From assembly GCF_000422245.1 (NCBI RefSeq), contig NZ_ATHI01000005.1, positions 1 through 64,000 on the forward strand: 64,000 nt of DNA, written 5' to 3'. Below are positions 42,991 to 52,164 of the stretch, piece after piece; the first letter of the stretch is position 1, and every line of letters starts with the position of its first letter. A program made the translations under genes and the position numbers. The DNA is from Alkalidesulfovibrio alkalitolerans DSM 16529 (GTDB lineage Bacteria > Desulfobacterota > Desulfovibrionia > Desulfovibrionales > Desulfovibrionaceae). The notes beneath the pieces were generated by a model. The model was not told where the DNA came from. It did no database searches and saw only the letters and a program-made list of their open reading frames with translations.

Positions 42991-43647
42991 ATGCGACGGA
43001 CCCTCAAGGAAGGCCTCAGGTGGCCCCTCGCCGTGCCCGCGCGCATGATCCTCGCGCTCCTCGCCTGTCTCGTCCTTGCGAGCGCGGCCGTGCCACGTCC
43101 GGCAACGGCCCACCCCCACGTCTTCGTCGATTGCGAGGCGAGCCTGATTTTCAATGATGCCGGCCTCGCCGTCCTGCGCCAGACCTGGCACTTCGACGAA
43201 TTCTTCTCGGCCATGATCCTCGGCGATCTGGGGCTATCCCCGAAAAACAGCCTGGACGAGACGGCGCAGCGCCGCGTCCGCACCCACGCCTTCGACAACC
43301 TGAAGAACTTTGGATACTTTACGTATATTTACCTGGACGGGAAGGAATTACCGACGCCCGATCCCACGCGCTTTTCCGCCCGCGTGGAACACGGGCAGCT
43401 CGTCTACGAGTTCGACATGCCCCTGTCCGCCGCCGCGTCCGGCTCGCCGCGCAGCCTGACCTTCGCGGTCTACGACGAGTCCTTCTATACCTTCATGGAT
43501 TTCCCGCCGCGCGAGATCGGGTTCGACGGCGCGCACGACGCCTTCGCCATCTCCTGGGACGCGCGGGAACAGACGGACAAACGTTACTATTTCGGCCAGA
43601 TAACGCCCGTCGTGGTGGACGTGACCTTTACCCGGAACCGGCCATGA
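42991..43647 (+). CDS. DUF1007-family periplasmic protein (metal-exporter partner)
   Basis: This 218-residue protein has an N-terminal signal peptide (MILALLACLVLASAAV) and the diagnostic start AHPHVFVDCE of DUF1007, followed by WHFDEFFSAM, FDNLKNFGYFTYI and a C-terminal DVTFTRNRP. DUF1007 proteins are commonly found beside NicO/RcnA nickel-cobalt exporters, as here: the next gene overlaps it by four bases. The His-rich N-terminus after cleavage may bind metal. The start is uncertain because the likely promoter is very close, and GTG 43033 is possible. Confidence 0.85.
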   Translation: MRRTLKEGLRWPLAVPARMILALLACLVLASAAVPRPATAHPHVFVDCEASLIFNDAGLAVLRQTWHFDEFFSAMILGDLGLSPKNSLDETAQRRVRTHAFDNLKNFGYFTYIYLDGKELPTPDPTRFSARVEHGQLVYEFDMPLSAAASGSPRSLTFAVYDESFYTFMDFPPREIGFDGAHDAFAISWDAREQTDKRYYFGQITPVVVDVTFTRNRP

Positions 43648-44705
43648 CCCGTCTGCCGCCCGCCGCCCTCGTCCTCGTCCTTGCCGCGTTGGTCGTCCTT
43701 CTCCTTGCCCTGCCGCAATCCGGCGCGGCGTCGCCCTTCACCGGCACGCCGCCCGAGACGCAGGCCGAACAGCCGCCCGCCCATAACGAACGGGCAGACA
43801 CAGCGCGGCCCGGCGGCTCGTCCTTCGGGGCCGGTCCCGCGCCGAAAGCCGCGCAAAGCCCCTTCACCGGGGCCGGGCAGCGCGAAAGCGCCGCCTCGCC
43901 CGCTCCTCCGGCTTCGCCGAGCGGGAACCTCTTCGGCGGACTGACCAGACGACTGGCGCCCATCCAGCAGGAGATGAACCGCACCCTCTCGCGGCTGGCC
44001 CGCGATATCCGCGAGCAGCCGGGCGGCCGGGCCTTCTGGCTGTTTCTCGCCCTGAGCGGGGCCTACGGCGTTTTGCACGCGCTCGGTCCCGGCCACGGCA
44101 AGACACTGGTGGCCTCCTATTTCCTCGGCCGCAAGCGACGCGGCGGCTACCTGCAAGGACTCCTCGTCAGCATGGCCGCATCGGGCGCGCATGTGGCCTC
44201 GGCCGTGATCCTGGTCTTGGCCGCCTCTGCCCTGCTCATGCCTCTTTCTGGCTCGCTGGACCAGACGGGCCGCCTGTTCACGCGGCTTGGCGGCGGTCTG
44301 CTGGCCACAGTCGGGCTTGTCATGGCCGCGCGCGCCGCGTGGGCGCTTCACGCGGGCAAGGCTCAGGCGGCCCATGGCGAAAGTCTTCCCGACGCCGCAC
44401 CGCGCGACCTGCGCGCAGGCATCGGCATCGCCGTGGCCTCGGGCGCGGCGCCCTGCCCGATAGCGGCCATGGTCCTGGCCTTTTCGCTCTCCTCCGGCAT
44501 CCCGCTGGCGGGCTCCTTGGCCATGGTCGCCATGATCGTGGGCATGGGCTTCACGACCTGGCTCTTCGCCGTAGCCGCCATCGCCTGCCGCGACAGCGTG
44601 ACGCGCCTGTGCGAGGGCCCCACCCTGCACCGGGCCACGGGGCTTCTCTCCGTGACCGGCGGGTTGCTTCTCTCTTTCTTCGGCGGCCTCATGCTCCTGG
44701 CCTGA
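43644..44705 (+). CDS. NicO/RcnA-type nickel/cobalt exporter
   Basis: This 353-residue protein has a signal-like start, a proline-rich low-complexity linker with a repeated SPFTG (residues about 30-100), then six membrane segments typical of the family. The signature HALGPGHGKTLVASYFLG is followed by GLLVSMAASGAHVASAV. The linker is longer than in E. coli RcnA and lacks its histidine-rich loop. It should pump Ni or Co out of the cytoplasm with the DUF1007 partner. Sulfate reducers hold many nickel enzymes, so efflux control is plausible. A weak hairpin follows. Confidence 0.88.
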   Translation: MTRLPPAALVLVLAALVVLLLALPQSGAASPFTGTPPETQAEQPPAHNERADTARPGGSSFGAGPAPKAAQSPFTGAGQRESAASPAPPASPSGNLFGGLTRRLAPIQQEMNRTLSRLARDIREQPGGRAFWLFLALSGAYGVLHALGPGHGKTLVASYFLGRKRRGGYLQGLLVSMAASGAHVASAVILVLAASALLMPLSGSLDQTGRLFTRLGGGLLATVGLVMAARAAWALHAGKAQAAHGESLPDAAPRDLRAGIGIAVASGAAPCPIAAMVLAFSLSSGIPLAGSLAMVAMIVGMGFTTWLFAVAAIACRDSVTRLCEGPTLHRATGLLSVTGGLLLSFFGGLMLLA

Positions 44706-44828
44706 TTATTCCGGCTTGGCGCTTTCAGCCAAAGCCCCGGGCCGCACTTTTCCCTTGACCACGCGCGGCCTTGCGCGGCAGTGTGCTCGCGCCCTCGGTC
44801 TGTATCGCCGTGCGGCAAGGAGTGACGT

Positions 44829-45506
44829 ATGTCGAACGAACTGCTTTGGCTCGGCTTCGCCGTGCTCGATCTGTCCATGGTCCTGGTGATCTTCCGCTAT
44901 TTCGGCCGCGTCGGCCTCTTTGCGATGATCGCCTTCAACCTCATCATCTGCAACCTCCAGGTCCTGAAGACCGTCGAAATGTTCGGGCTGACCATGACGC
45001 TCGGCAACATCGTCTACGGCTCGGTCTTCCTGGCCACGGACCTCCTTTCGGAGCACTACGGCAAGGAGGAAGCGCGGCGCGGCGTCCTGATCGGCTTCGT
45101 CTTCCTGGTGCTGGGCACGCTCTACATGCAAATAGCCCTGCTCTTCACCCCTGCCCCGGACGACTGGGCGCAGCCCCACCTGGCCGCGATCTTCGACTTT
45201 TTGCCGCGCGTGGCCCTGGGCAGCCTGCTGGCCTACGGCGTTTCGCAACTGCACGACGTATGGGCCTTCCACTACTGGAAAAAGAAGACCGGCGGTCGCC
45301 ACCTGTGGCTGCGCAACAACGCCTCCACGGTCGTAAGCCAGCTTCTCGACTCCACGATCTTCTGCTTCGTGGCCTTCGCCGGGGTCTTTCCCTGGGAGGT
45401 GTTCTGGCAGATCCTCGTGACGACGTATCTGGTCAAGCTCGTGGTCGCGGCCTTCGACACCCCGTTCATGTATCTCTCGCGCAGGATACGACCGGCCGAC
45501 GCCTGA
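44829..45506 (+). CDS. Queuosine precursor transporter (YhhQ family)
   Basis: This 225-residue protein has six membrane segments and the YhhQ/QPTR hallmarks: NLIICNLQVLKTVEMFGL, the TDLLSEHYGKEEARRGV segment and NNASTVVSQLLDSTIF with the conserved Asn and Asp. It imports a 7-deazaguanine such as preQ0 or preQ1 for tRNA queuosine. I see no preQ1 riboswitch-like motif in the 120-base upstream gap. ATG 44829 follows AAGGAGTGACGT. The terminator at 45526 closes it. Confidence 0.9.
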   Translation: MSNELLWLGFAVLDLSMVLVIFRYFGRVGLFAMIAFNLIICNLQVLKTVEMFGLTMTLGNIVYGSVFLATDLLSEHYGKEEARRGVLIGFVFLVLGTLYMQIALLFTPAPDDWAQPHLAAIFDFLPRVALGSLLAYGVSQLHDVWAFHYWKKKTGGRHLWLRNNASTVVSQLLDSTIFCFVAFAGVFPWEVFWQILVTTYLVKLVVAAFDTPFMYLSRRIRPADA

Positions 45507-45525
45507 AATCCCGCCCACCCCGCGT

Positions 45526-45571
45526 CCCTGACGGCCTCCGGGTCCGTCAGGGGCCCGGGGGATGCTTTTTT
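45526..45571 (+). terminator. Terminator after yhhQ-type gene
   Basis: CCCTGACGG (45526-45534) pairs with CCGTCAGGG (45544-45552), with a GC-rich extension and a T-run TTTTTT at 45566-45571. Confidence 0.7.
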
Positions 45572-45630
45572 CGTGTGATCGTGCTAGGGTCCGCGCTCCA
45601 TTACGCCACAGCAGCCAGGAAGGAGTCGCC

Positions 45631-46539
45631 ATGAGCCAGAACACCCTTGCCGAAAGCGTCGAGCTGTGCATCATAGGCGCGGGACCGGCCGGGTTGTCCG
45701 CGGCCATCTATGCGGGCCGGGCGGGCATCGCCACGAAACTCTTCGGCCGCACGCCCAAGTTCGCGGCCGACTACGAAATCGACAACTACTACGGCTTCCC
45801 CGAAACCATCCTGGGCCGCGACCTGCACGAGCGCGGCCTGGCCCAGGCCGCGCGCTTCGGCGTCCCGGCCATAGAGGAGCAGGTGCTCGGCCTGCACATG
45901 GCCGAAAAAGGCTTCGAAGTGGTCACGGCCAAGAGCAAAGTTCTGGCCTGCGCAGTGATCCTGGCCACGGGCGTGGCCCGTAACAGGCCGAAAATCGCGG
46001 GCCTGAGCGAATTCGAGGGCAAGGGTGTGTCCTATTGCGTGACCTGTGACGGCTTCTTCTTCAAAAACAAGCCGGTGGTCGCCCTGGGCGAGGGCAACTA
46101 CGCCGCGAGCCAAGCCCTCGAACTTCTGAACTACACGCCGCACGTCACACTGTGTCTACACGGCAAGAAATCGGCCATCGACGAAGATTTCGCCGCCCGG
46201 CTCAACAAGGCCGGAGTGGTCGTGGTCGAGCAGGCCGTGGAGCGCCTGGAAGGCGAAAACGGCCTGGACCGCCTCGTCTTCAAGGACGGCTCGACCCTGG
46301 ACGCGCACGGGCTATTCGTGGCCATGGGCGAGGCCTCGGGCGCGGACTTCGCCCAGTCGCTCGGCCTTCAGACCTCGGGCGCCTATATCGAAGTCGATCG
46401 GGAGCAGGCCACGAACATCCCCGGCATCTTCGCCGCAGGCGACTGCACGGGCGGCTTTTTGCAGATCAGCACGGCCGTGGGAGAAGGCGCCCTGGCCGCG
46501 CGAGCGGCCATCGCCTACGTCAAAAAGCATTGCCGCTGA
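45631..46539 (+). CDS. Thioredoxin reductase-like flavoprotein lacking NADPH motifs
   Basis: This 302-residue protein has the FAD site CIIGAGPAGLSAAIYAGRAG, the redox site Cys136-Val-Thr-Cys139 and the C-terminal flavin segment AAGDCTGGFLQISTAVGEG, so it belongs to the TrxR family. The second nucleotide-binding site is altered. GGGxSA/TA is ALGEGNYAA, and the HRRxxxR motif that holds the NADPH phosphate reads LHGKKSAIDED. It is unlikely to use NADPH in the normal way. An alternative donor such as ferredoxin, flavodoxin or NADH is possible, and atypical reductases of this kind are known in anaerobes. ATG 45631 follows AGGAAGGAG. No thioredoxin gene is adjacent. Confidence 0.85.
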   Translation: MSQNTLAESVELCIIGAGPAGLSAAIYAGRAGIATKLFGRTPKFAADYEIDNYYGFPETILGRDLHERGLAQAARFGVPAIEEQVLGLHMAEKGFEVVTAKSKVLACAVILATGVARNRPKIAGLSEFEGKGVSYCVTCDGFFFKNKPVVALGEGNYAASQALELLNYTPHVTLCLHGKKSAIDEDFAARLNKAGVVVVEQAVERLEGENGLDRLVFKDGSTLDAHGLFVAMGEASGADFAQSLGLQTSGAYIEVDREQATNIPGIFAAGDCTGGFLQISTAVGEGALAARAAIAYVKKHCR

Positions 46540-46620
46540 TTTGGACGGCGGGGCGGGGCTTGCGGCAATCCGCCAATCCCCCTTCCCGCCTGCCACGGTC
46601 GGATTCTCCTCCCCATCCCC

Positions 46621-46649
46621 TTGACAAGGGGGTGCGATAGAATTAAAAA
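46621..46649 (+). promoter_or_regulatory. Promoter of the tRNA gene
   Basis: A perfect TTGACA (46621-46626), 17-base spacer and TAAAAA (46644-46649). The tRNA begins 33 bases later. Confidence 0.55.
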
Positions 46650-46681
46650 TACCCTCTTTACATGGCACCGCAAAATGCCAT

Positions 46682-46757
46682 GGGCCAATAGCTCAGTTGG
46701 CAGAGCCACCGGCTCATAACCGGTTCGTCCCAGGTTCGAATCCTGGTTGGCCCACCA
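46682..46757 (+). tRNA. tRNA with CAT anticodon (elongator Met likely)
   Basis: The 76 bases form a complete cloverleaf: acceptor GGGCCAA with TTGGCCC, D-arm AGCTCAGTTGGCAGAGC, anticodon stem-loop ACCGG-CTCATAA-CCGGT (CAT), and T-arm with GGTTCGAATCC, ending with encoded CCA. CAT tRNAs include elongator Met, initiator Met and tRNA-Ile2 whose C is modified to lysidine. The first pair is G-C, so it is not an initiator. The Met/Ile2 distinction is less certain. Confidence 0.93.
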
Positions 46758-46882
46758 CCGAAAGGAAACGTGTTGAACGCCGCGCCGAATCTGACGCACA
46801 AACGAGCCGCAAGGGCTCACAAGATACCGAAGGTGCTTCCCGAGGATGTATTCCCCGGCAAGCACCTTCGCATTTGAGCGGG

Positions 46883-47683
46883 ATGAAGGCGCGGGAGCTC
46901 ATCGATATCATAGAACGGCATGCGCCGCTCGCGGGCCAGGAGGACTGGGACGCAGGCGGGGTCCAGGTGGCCGGAACGCGAGACGACATAACCCGCCTGG
47001 CCGTGACCCTCGACCCCGACCCCCGATCCCTGAACGCCGCCCTGTCCTGGGGCGCGGACTTCTGCCTCAGCCACCACCCCCTGACCCTGACACCCAGGCT
47101 CCCCGCCGTCCGCGACGCCTATCACGAGGTGCTGCGCCTGCTTTTGACCTCCGAAGCCTGGCTCTACGCCGCCCACACAAGCCTCGACGTCGTGACTTCG
47201 GGTCCCGTGAGCTGGCTCGCCGACGACCTAAAGCTTTCGAACGTCGCGCCGCTTATGCCGCGTCCGGCCGATCCCAAGACCGGTATCGGCTTCGTGGGCG
47301 ATCTGCCCGCGCCGCTCGCCGCGCCCGATTTCCTGGCCCGGCTCAAGGCCGCCGTGGGCCGCGACTTCTGCACCCTGTGCGGACCCGATCCCGAAACCGT
47401 CCGCCGCGTGGCGGTCTGCCCCGGCTCCGGCTCGTCGCTGATCGCGACCGCCAGGGAGGCGGGTGCGGACATCTTCGTCACCGGCGACGTGACCTATCAC
47501 AAAGCGGCCGAAGCCTCGGTCCTGACCGTGGACGTCGGCCATTTCCGTCTCGAAGAGGAGATGATGCGCCGCCTCACCGAAAGGCTGGCGCGCGACCTCG
47601 CCCAGGCGGACGTCGCCGTGAAGTTTTTCCCCGGCCGTGATCCCATGCGGGCCTGCCGCCCCCTGGGCACGGCCAAAGGATAG
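46883..47683 (+). CDS. Nif3-family dinuclear metal-binding protein
   Basis: This 266-residue protein shows the Nif3 metal ligands: HHPL (two His of CLSHHPLTLTP), the AAHTSLDVV segment with His and Asp, and VDVGHFRLEEEM near the end with His and Glu. Middle residues hold GIGFVGDLPAPL and GSGSSLIATAREAGADIFVTGDVTYH. Length fits the family. The function is still debated, with proposed links to GTP cyclohydrolase-like folds. ATG 46883 follows GAGCGGG. It lies between the tRNA and the zinc-ribbon gene, in the same direction. Confidence 0.88.
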   Translation: MKARELIDIIERHAPLAGQEDWDAGGVQVAGTRDDITRLAVTLDPDPRSLNAALSWGADFCLSHHPLTLTPRLPAVRDAYHEVLRLLLTSEAWLYAAHTSLDVVTSGPVSWLADDLKLSNVAPLMPRPADPKTGIGFVGDLPAPLAAPDFLARLKAAVGRDFCTLCGPDPETVRRVAVCPGSGSSLIATAREAGADIFVTGDVTYHKAAEASVLTVDVGHFRLEEEMMRRLTERLARDLAQADVAVKFFPGRDPMRACRPLGTAKG

Positions 47684-47751
47684 CAAACGCCTTTTTCTCG
47701 CAGAGCGCCCGCAGGACTTCGCGTCGGCGGGGCACACAAAAGAGGGAGACC

Positions 47752-48570
47752 ATGTACCAAAAGCAGATCGAACAACTCGTCATTCTCCAACACCTGGACC
47801 AGGAGATCCTCGTCCTCGAAAAGGAGTTGGAGCAGGCCCCCAAGGAACTCGCCGAACTGGAGGGCCGCCACCAGGAAGGTCTGGATCAACAAAACCAGGT
47901 GATCGAGAAGATCGACTTCCTCAACGCCCAGAAGAAGCGTCTCGCGGCCGAGATCGAAGAAGACGGCCTGAAGATCAAGAAGAGCAAGAACAAGCTCATG
48001 ATGGCCTCCAACACGCGCGAATACCACGCCATGATGCGCGAGATGGACAACATGGAAAAGCTCAACCGTCTGCGCGAGGAAGAGCACACGACCCTGACCG
48101 AGGAGCTCTCCCGCCAGGAGGAGATCCTCGTGGAACTCAAGGCAGGCGGGGCCGACTTGGCCGCCGAACTCGAGGCCAAACGCGAAAGCCTGGACAAGCG
48201 GCTGGAAAAGGCCCGCCAAACCCTGGCCGAATTGAACAAGAACCGTCTGGCCGCGGGCAAGATCATTCCGCCGCCCATCCAGGCGCGCTACGAATTCATC
48301 CGCTCCCGCCTGCGCACCCCGGTCATCGTGGCCGTCACCGGCGGCATCTGCACCGGCTGCAACATCTCCATCCCGCCCCAGACCTACAACGAACTGCAGC
48401 GCGGCAAGCAGATCCACTCCTGCCCCAACTGTCAGCGCATCATCTACTGGGAGCAGCATCTGCCCGAGGCGGCCGCCGAGCAGGCTGAACGCGCCAAGAA
48501 GCCGGAGAGCAAGGCCGCCAAGACCAAGGAAGAAGCCGCCGAAGCCGTGACCGAGGGAGCCGAAGCTTAG
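47752..48570 (+). CDS. Coiled-coil protein with C4 zinc ribbon (DUF164-type)
   Basis: This 272-residue protein has a long alpha-helical coiled coil (residues about 1-180, rich in Glu and Lys), then a C-terminal zinc ribbon GICTGCNISIPPQTYNELQRG with CPNCQRIIY (Cys-x2-Cys twice). The tail is acidic and lysine-rich. Such proteins are often next to Nif3-like genes, as here. The function is unsettled. A role in RNA or protein quality control is proposed for some. ATG 47752 lies behind GAGGGAGACC. Confidence 0.88.
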   Translation: MYQKQIEQLVILQHLDQEILVLEKELEQAPKELAELEGRHQEGLDQQNQVIEKIDFLNAQKKRLAAEIEEDGLKIKKSKNKLMMASNTREYHAMMREMDNMEKLNRLREEEHTTLTEELSRQEEILVELKAGGADLAAELEAKRESLDKRLEKARQTLAELNKNRLAAGKIIPPPIQARYEFIRSRLRTPVIVAVTGGICTGCNISIPPQTYNELQRGKQIHSCPNCQRIIYWEQHLPEAAAEQAERAKKPESKAAKTKEEAAEAVTEGAEA

Positions 48571-48704
48571 CGGTATCCCAGGTCCGGCTGGACAACCAGG
48601 GTTCACGGACATACGTGTTTTTGATTGGCGGCACGTTGGAAGCGTGCCGCGGCGAAGAAGCCTCGGGAGCGTGAAGCGTTCCGCTTTGCGCCCCTGGCGA
48701 TATC

Positions 48705-49048
<344 letters not shown>

Positions 49049-49055
49049 GGATTTT

Positions 49056-49094
49056 GCGGCGCGAAGGACGAGCCTTCGCGCCGCATCCTTTTCC
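49056..49094 (+). terminator. Terminator of rnpB
   Basis: GCGGCGCGAAGG (49056-49067) pairs perfectly with CCTTCGCGCCGC (49073-49084), followed by ATCCTTTTCC. Confidence 0.75.
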
Positions 49095-49170
49095 ATGCTC
49101 CAGCGGGCGGCGACGGGCCGCAAGCCGCACGGCGCTTGACCAAAGAACCTCTTTCCCTCATGGTGCGCGC

Positions 49171-50379
49171 ATGTCGCTTTGGGCTGTGATCCTCGCCGCT
49201 GGCAGCGGCAGCCGCCTGGCCTCGGCCGGGCTTTCGGTACGCAAGCAGTTCCTGATGCACGACGGCGCGCCGCTGTTCTGGCGCTCGCTACGCACCCTCT
49301 CCCGCCTGCCCGAGCTGGCCGGTCTGGTGGTGGTCTTTCCACCCGAAATATTCGACGAATCGCGCGCGCTCTTGCGCGACCTCCTGGCCCGCGAGCCCGT
49401 GGGGCTGCCCTGCCTGACCGCTCCCGGCGGCGCGCGACGGCAAGATTCCGTGGCCTCGGGCCTTTTTGCCCTGCCGGGCCAGGCCTCGGCCGTGCTCGTG
49501 CACGACAGCGCCCGGCCGTTCCTCACGCCCGATCTGGCCGCGCGCCTCTCCGACGCCCTGGCCCGGGGAAGCAAGGCCGTGATCCCCGGCATCGCGCTCG
49601 CCGACACCATCAAGTGCGTGGACGCGGACGGCCGGGTGACGGCCACGCCCGAGCGCGCGAATCTTCGCGCCGTGCAGACGCCGCAGGCCTTCGACCTCGC
49701 GCTCCTGCGCGCGGCCCACGCCCGCGCCGCGGACGAGGGCTGGGACGTGACCGACGACGCCATGCTCGTGGAGCGGCTCGGCGAGCCCGTGCTGATCATC
49801 GAGGGCGAACCCGGCAACGTCAAGATCACCAATCCCGAGGATCTGCGCCTGCTCGGCCCGAAGGAGGAAGAGGTGCCCGCGCCTGTGACCGGATTCGGCT
49901 ACGACGTCCACAAATTCGGCCCCGGCCGCCCCTTCGTGCTCGGCACCGTGCCCATCCCCGGCGCGCCCGAGGTGGTGGCCCACTCCGACGGCGACGTGCT
50001 TTTGCACGCGCTCATGGACGCCATCCTCGGCTGCCTGGGCGAAGGCGACATCGGCCGCCTCTTTCCGGACACGGACGCGGCCTTTGACAACGCCTCCTCG
50101 GCCATCCTGCTGGACGAGGTCATGGAACTTTCCCGGCGCAAGGGTTTTCGCGTCCTGCACGCCGACGTCACGGTCATCGCCCAGGTTCCCAAGGTGGGGC
50201 CGCACCGCGAACGCATCCGCGAGGCCGTGGCCAGGCTGCTCGGGCTTTCGCCCGAGCGCGTGAACATCAAGGCCACCACCGAGGAAGGGCTCGGCTTCAC
50301 CGGACAAAAGCAGGGCATCAAGTGCGTGGCCGTGGTCACGGCCCTGCCGCCGGGCCAGGGCCCACGGACGAACGGATAG
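49171..50379 (+). CDS. ispDF: Fused IspD-IspF bifunctional isoprenoid enzyme
   Basis: This 402-residue protein joins two enzymes of the MEP pathway. Residues 1-235 are 2-C-methyl-D-erythritol 4-phosphate cytidylyltransferase (VILAAGSGSRL nucleotide loop, VLVHDSARPFL, TPQAFDLALL). Residues 240-400 are 2-C-methyl-D-erythritol 2,4-cyclodiphosphate synthase (GFGYDVHKFGPGRPFVLGTV with metal Asp and His, HSDGDVLLHALMDAILG, and the NIKATTEEGLGFTGQKQG end). The intermediate CDP-ME kinase step (IspE) is not in the fusion, and no ispE is seen in the window. ATG 49171 lacks a strong ribosome site. CysS follows after 95 bases. Confidence 0.95.
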   Translation: MSLWAVILAAGSGSRLASAGLSVRKQFLMHDGAPLFWRSLRTLSRLPELAGLVVVFPPEIFDESRALLRDLLAREPVGLPCLTAPGGARRQDSVASGLFALPGQASAVLVHDSARPFLTPDLAARLSDALARGSKAVIPGIALADTIKCVDADGRVTATPERANLRAVQTPQAFDLALLRAAHARAADEGWDVTDDAMLVERLGEPVLIIEGEPGNVKITNPEDLRLLGPKEEEVPAPVTGFGYDVHKFGPGRPFVLGTVPIPGAPEVVAHSDGDVLLHALMDAILGCLGEGDIGRLFPDTDAAFDNASSAILLDEVMELSRRKGFRVLHADVTVIAQVPKVGPHRERIREAVARLLGLSPERVNIKATTEEGLGFTGQKQGIKCVAVVTALPPGQGPRTNG

Positions 50380-50474
50380 AAGCCACGGCCCGCCGCCCGC
50401 GCATGACACTTGATTAGCCGGGCGCATCGCGCTACCACGGCACCTCCCCACGACGAAACGAATCTGGAGCAGAC

Positions 50475-51935
50475 ATGCAGCTCTTCAATACCCTGACGCG
50501 CAAGAAGGAACCCTTCACCCCGGCCGTGCCCGGCAAGGTCGGCATGTACGTCTGCGGCATCACGGCCTACGACTTCTGCCACATCGGCCACGCCCGCTCG
50601 GCCGTGGTCTTCGACGTGCTGGTGCGCTACCTGCGCCACACCGGGCTCGACGTGACCTTCGTGCGCAACTTCACGGACATCGACGACAAGATCATCAAGC
50701 GCGCCAATGAGGAAGGCAGCACCTCCGAGGAAGTGGCCGAGCGCAACATCCGCTATTTCTACGAGGACATGGACCGGCTGAACATCCTGCGCGCGGACCT
50801 GGAGCCCAAGTGCACCGAGCACGTGCCCGAGATGGTGGAGCTGACCGAGCGCCTCATCGAAAAGGGCCACGCCTACGCCACGCCCTCGGGCGACGTCTAT
50901 TTCCGCGTGCGCTCCTTCCCCGGCTACGGCAAGCTCTCGGGCCGCGACGTGGAGGAGTTGGAGTCGGGCGCGCGCATCGCGCCGGGCGAGGAGAAGGAAG
51001 ACCCGCTCGACTTCGCGCTGTGGAAGGCCTCCAAACCCGGCGAGCCCTGGTGGGAGAGCCCCTGGGGCAAGGGACGGCCCGGCTGGCACATCGAGTGCTC
51101 GGCCATGAGCGAAAAGCACCTGCATCTGCCGCTGGACATCCACGGCGGCGGCCAGGATCTGATCTTTCCCCACCACGAGAACGAGATCGCCCAGACCGAG
51201 GCCGCGCTGGGCAAACCCTTCGCCCGCTTCTGGGTGCACAACGGCTTCGTGCAGATCAACCAGGAGAAGATGTCCAAGTCGCTGGGCAACTTCTTCACCA
51301 TCCGCGAGATCCTGGGGCGCTACCTGCCCGAGGTGCTGCGCTTCTTCCTCTTGACCATGCACTACAGAAGCCCGCTCGACTTCTCGGACGAGGCCATGGA
51401 CGAGGCGGAAAAGGGGCTTCGCCGCATCTACGCCGCCCTGGCCCAGGTGCATGCCGAGCTTTCGGCCCGCGAGACGTGGGCCAAGGGGCCGCTGCCCGCC
51501 GATATAACGGCCGAACTGGCCGAGCACGAGGCCAAATGGCGCGAGGCCATGGAGGACGACCTGAACACGGCCGCGGCCCTGGGTCAGGTCTTCGGGCTCG
51601 TGCGGCTGGCTGGCCGCGTGCTGGAGAACAAGGGCTGGCGCAAGTCCGAGGGCGGCAAGGCGCTGTTCGAGCGCGTTCTGCTGCTGGTGCGGGAATGGGG
51701 CGAGGTCTTCGGCCTCTTCGCGCGCGAGCCCAAGGATTTCCTGGCCGAGCTGCGCGCCTCGCGCGCGGCCCGCAGGGGCATCGAGGCGGCAAAGGTCGAG
51801 GAGTTGCTCCAGGCCCGCGCCGACGCGCGAAAGAACAAGGATTTCGCCCGCTCCGACGCCATCCGCGACGAACTCGCCGCCCTTGGCGTGGAGGTCAAGG
51901 ACACCCCCGCCGGGCAGGACTGGGACGTGGCCTGA
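50475..51935 (+). CDS. cysS: Cysteinyl-tRNA synthetase
   Basis: This 486-residue class I synthetase has the HIGH-type motif HIGHARS, zinc ligands (YVCGITAYDF, WHIECSAM and the HHENEIAQTE site), KMSKSLGN and the C-terminal anticodon-binding helices (residues about 350-460). It charges tRNA-Cys. ATG 50475 follows TCTGGAGCAG. The hairpin of palindrome copy D with a T-run terminates it. The neighbouring ispDF gene is a frequent neighbour of cysS in other bacteria. Confidence 0.97.
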   Translation: MQLFNTLTRKKEPFTPAVPGKVGMYVCGITAYDFCHIGHARSAVVFDVLVRYLRHTGLDVTFVRNFTDIDDKIIKRANEEGSTSEEVAERNIRYFYEDMDRLNILRADLEPKCTEHVPEMVELTERLIEKGHAYATPSGDVYFRVRSFPGYGKLSGRDVEELESGARIAPGEEKEDPLDFALWKASKPGEPWWESPWGKGRPGWHIECSAMSEKHLHLPLDIHGGGQDLIFPHHENEIAQTEAALGKPFARFWVHNGFVQINQEKMSKSLGNFFTIREILGRYLPEVLRFFLLTMHYRSPLDFSDEAMDEAEKGLRRIYAALAQVHAELSARETWAKGPLPADITAELAEHEAKWREAMEDDLNTAAALGQVFGLVRLAGRVLENKGWRKSEGGKALFERVLLLVREWGEVFGLFAREPKDFLAELRASRAARRGIEAAKVEELLQARADARKNKDFARSDAIRDELAALGVEVKDTPAGQDWDVA

Positions 51936-52030
51936 CAGGCCGCCTGGAAAGCACCACCCGCCGCATTGCCTTGCTGAATCCAGACGCCACGAATTCGAGC
52001 GAATCGTGGCGTCTGTTTTTTCGCCTTGCG
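51936..52030. repeat. Dispersed palindromic element, copy D, with cysS terminator
   Basis: It begins with CAGGCCGCCTGGAAAGCACC, nearly identical to the start of copy C. A perfect hairpin CAGACGCCACGA (51981-51992) with TCGTGGCGTCTG (52004-52015) and a T-run at 52016-52021 forms a good terminator for cysS. The far right end of the family is missing or changed. Confidence 0.75.
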
Positions 52031-52062
52031 CCTGTCCGCTTCGAGTGCCGCATCATGCCTGC

Positions 52063-52143
52063 GACGACGATGCGGTGACGGTCCTGATCGTGGGCAAGCG
52101 CAACGATCAGGACGTGTACAAGCAGCTCAAGCGGATGGGATGA
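52063..52143 (+). pseudogene. Possible RelE/ParE toxin C-terminal remnant
   Basis: A 26-codon open tail reads AVTVLIVGKRNDQDVYKQLKR before a TGA. The VLIVGKRND-x-VYK pattern resembles the end of RelE/ParE-type toxins. No start, no N-terminal half and no antitoxin gene are present. It follows palindrome copy D directly. It may be a decayed toxin gene cut by the repeat. Confidence 0.35.
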
Positions 52144-52164
52144 GGCCGCAGGCCGTCCGTGCGC

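Noticed and set aside
44706-44828. preQ1 riboswitch upstream of the YhhQ-type gene
   Set aside because: No preQ1-type hairpin with an A-rich tail was visible in the 120-base gap.
46515-46865. Minus-strand frame with a GRTGYEPVALPTELLA-like stretch
   Set aside because: It is the antisense reading of the tRNA-Met gene, a common false protein.
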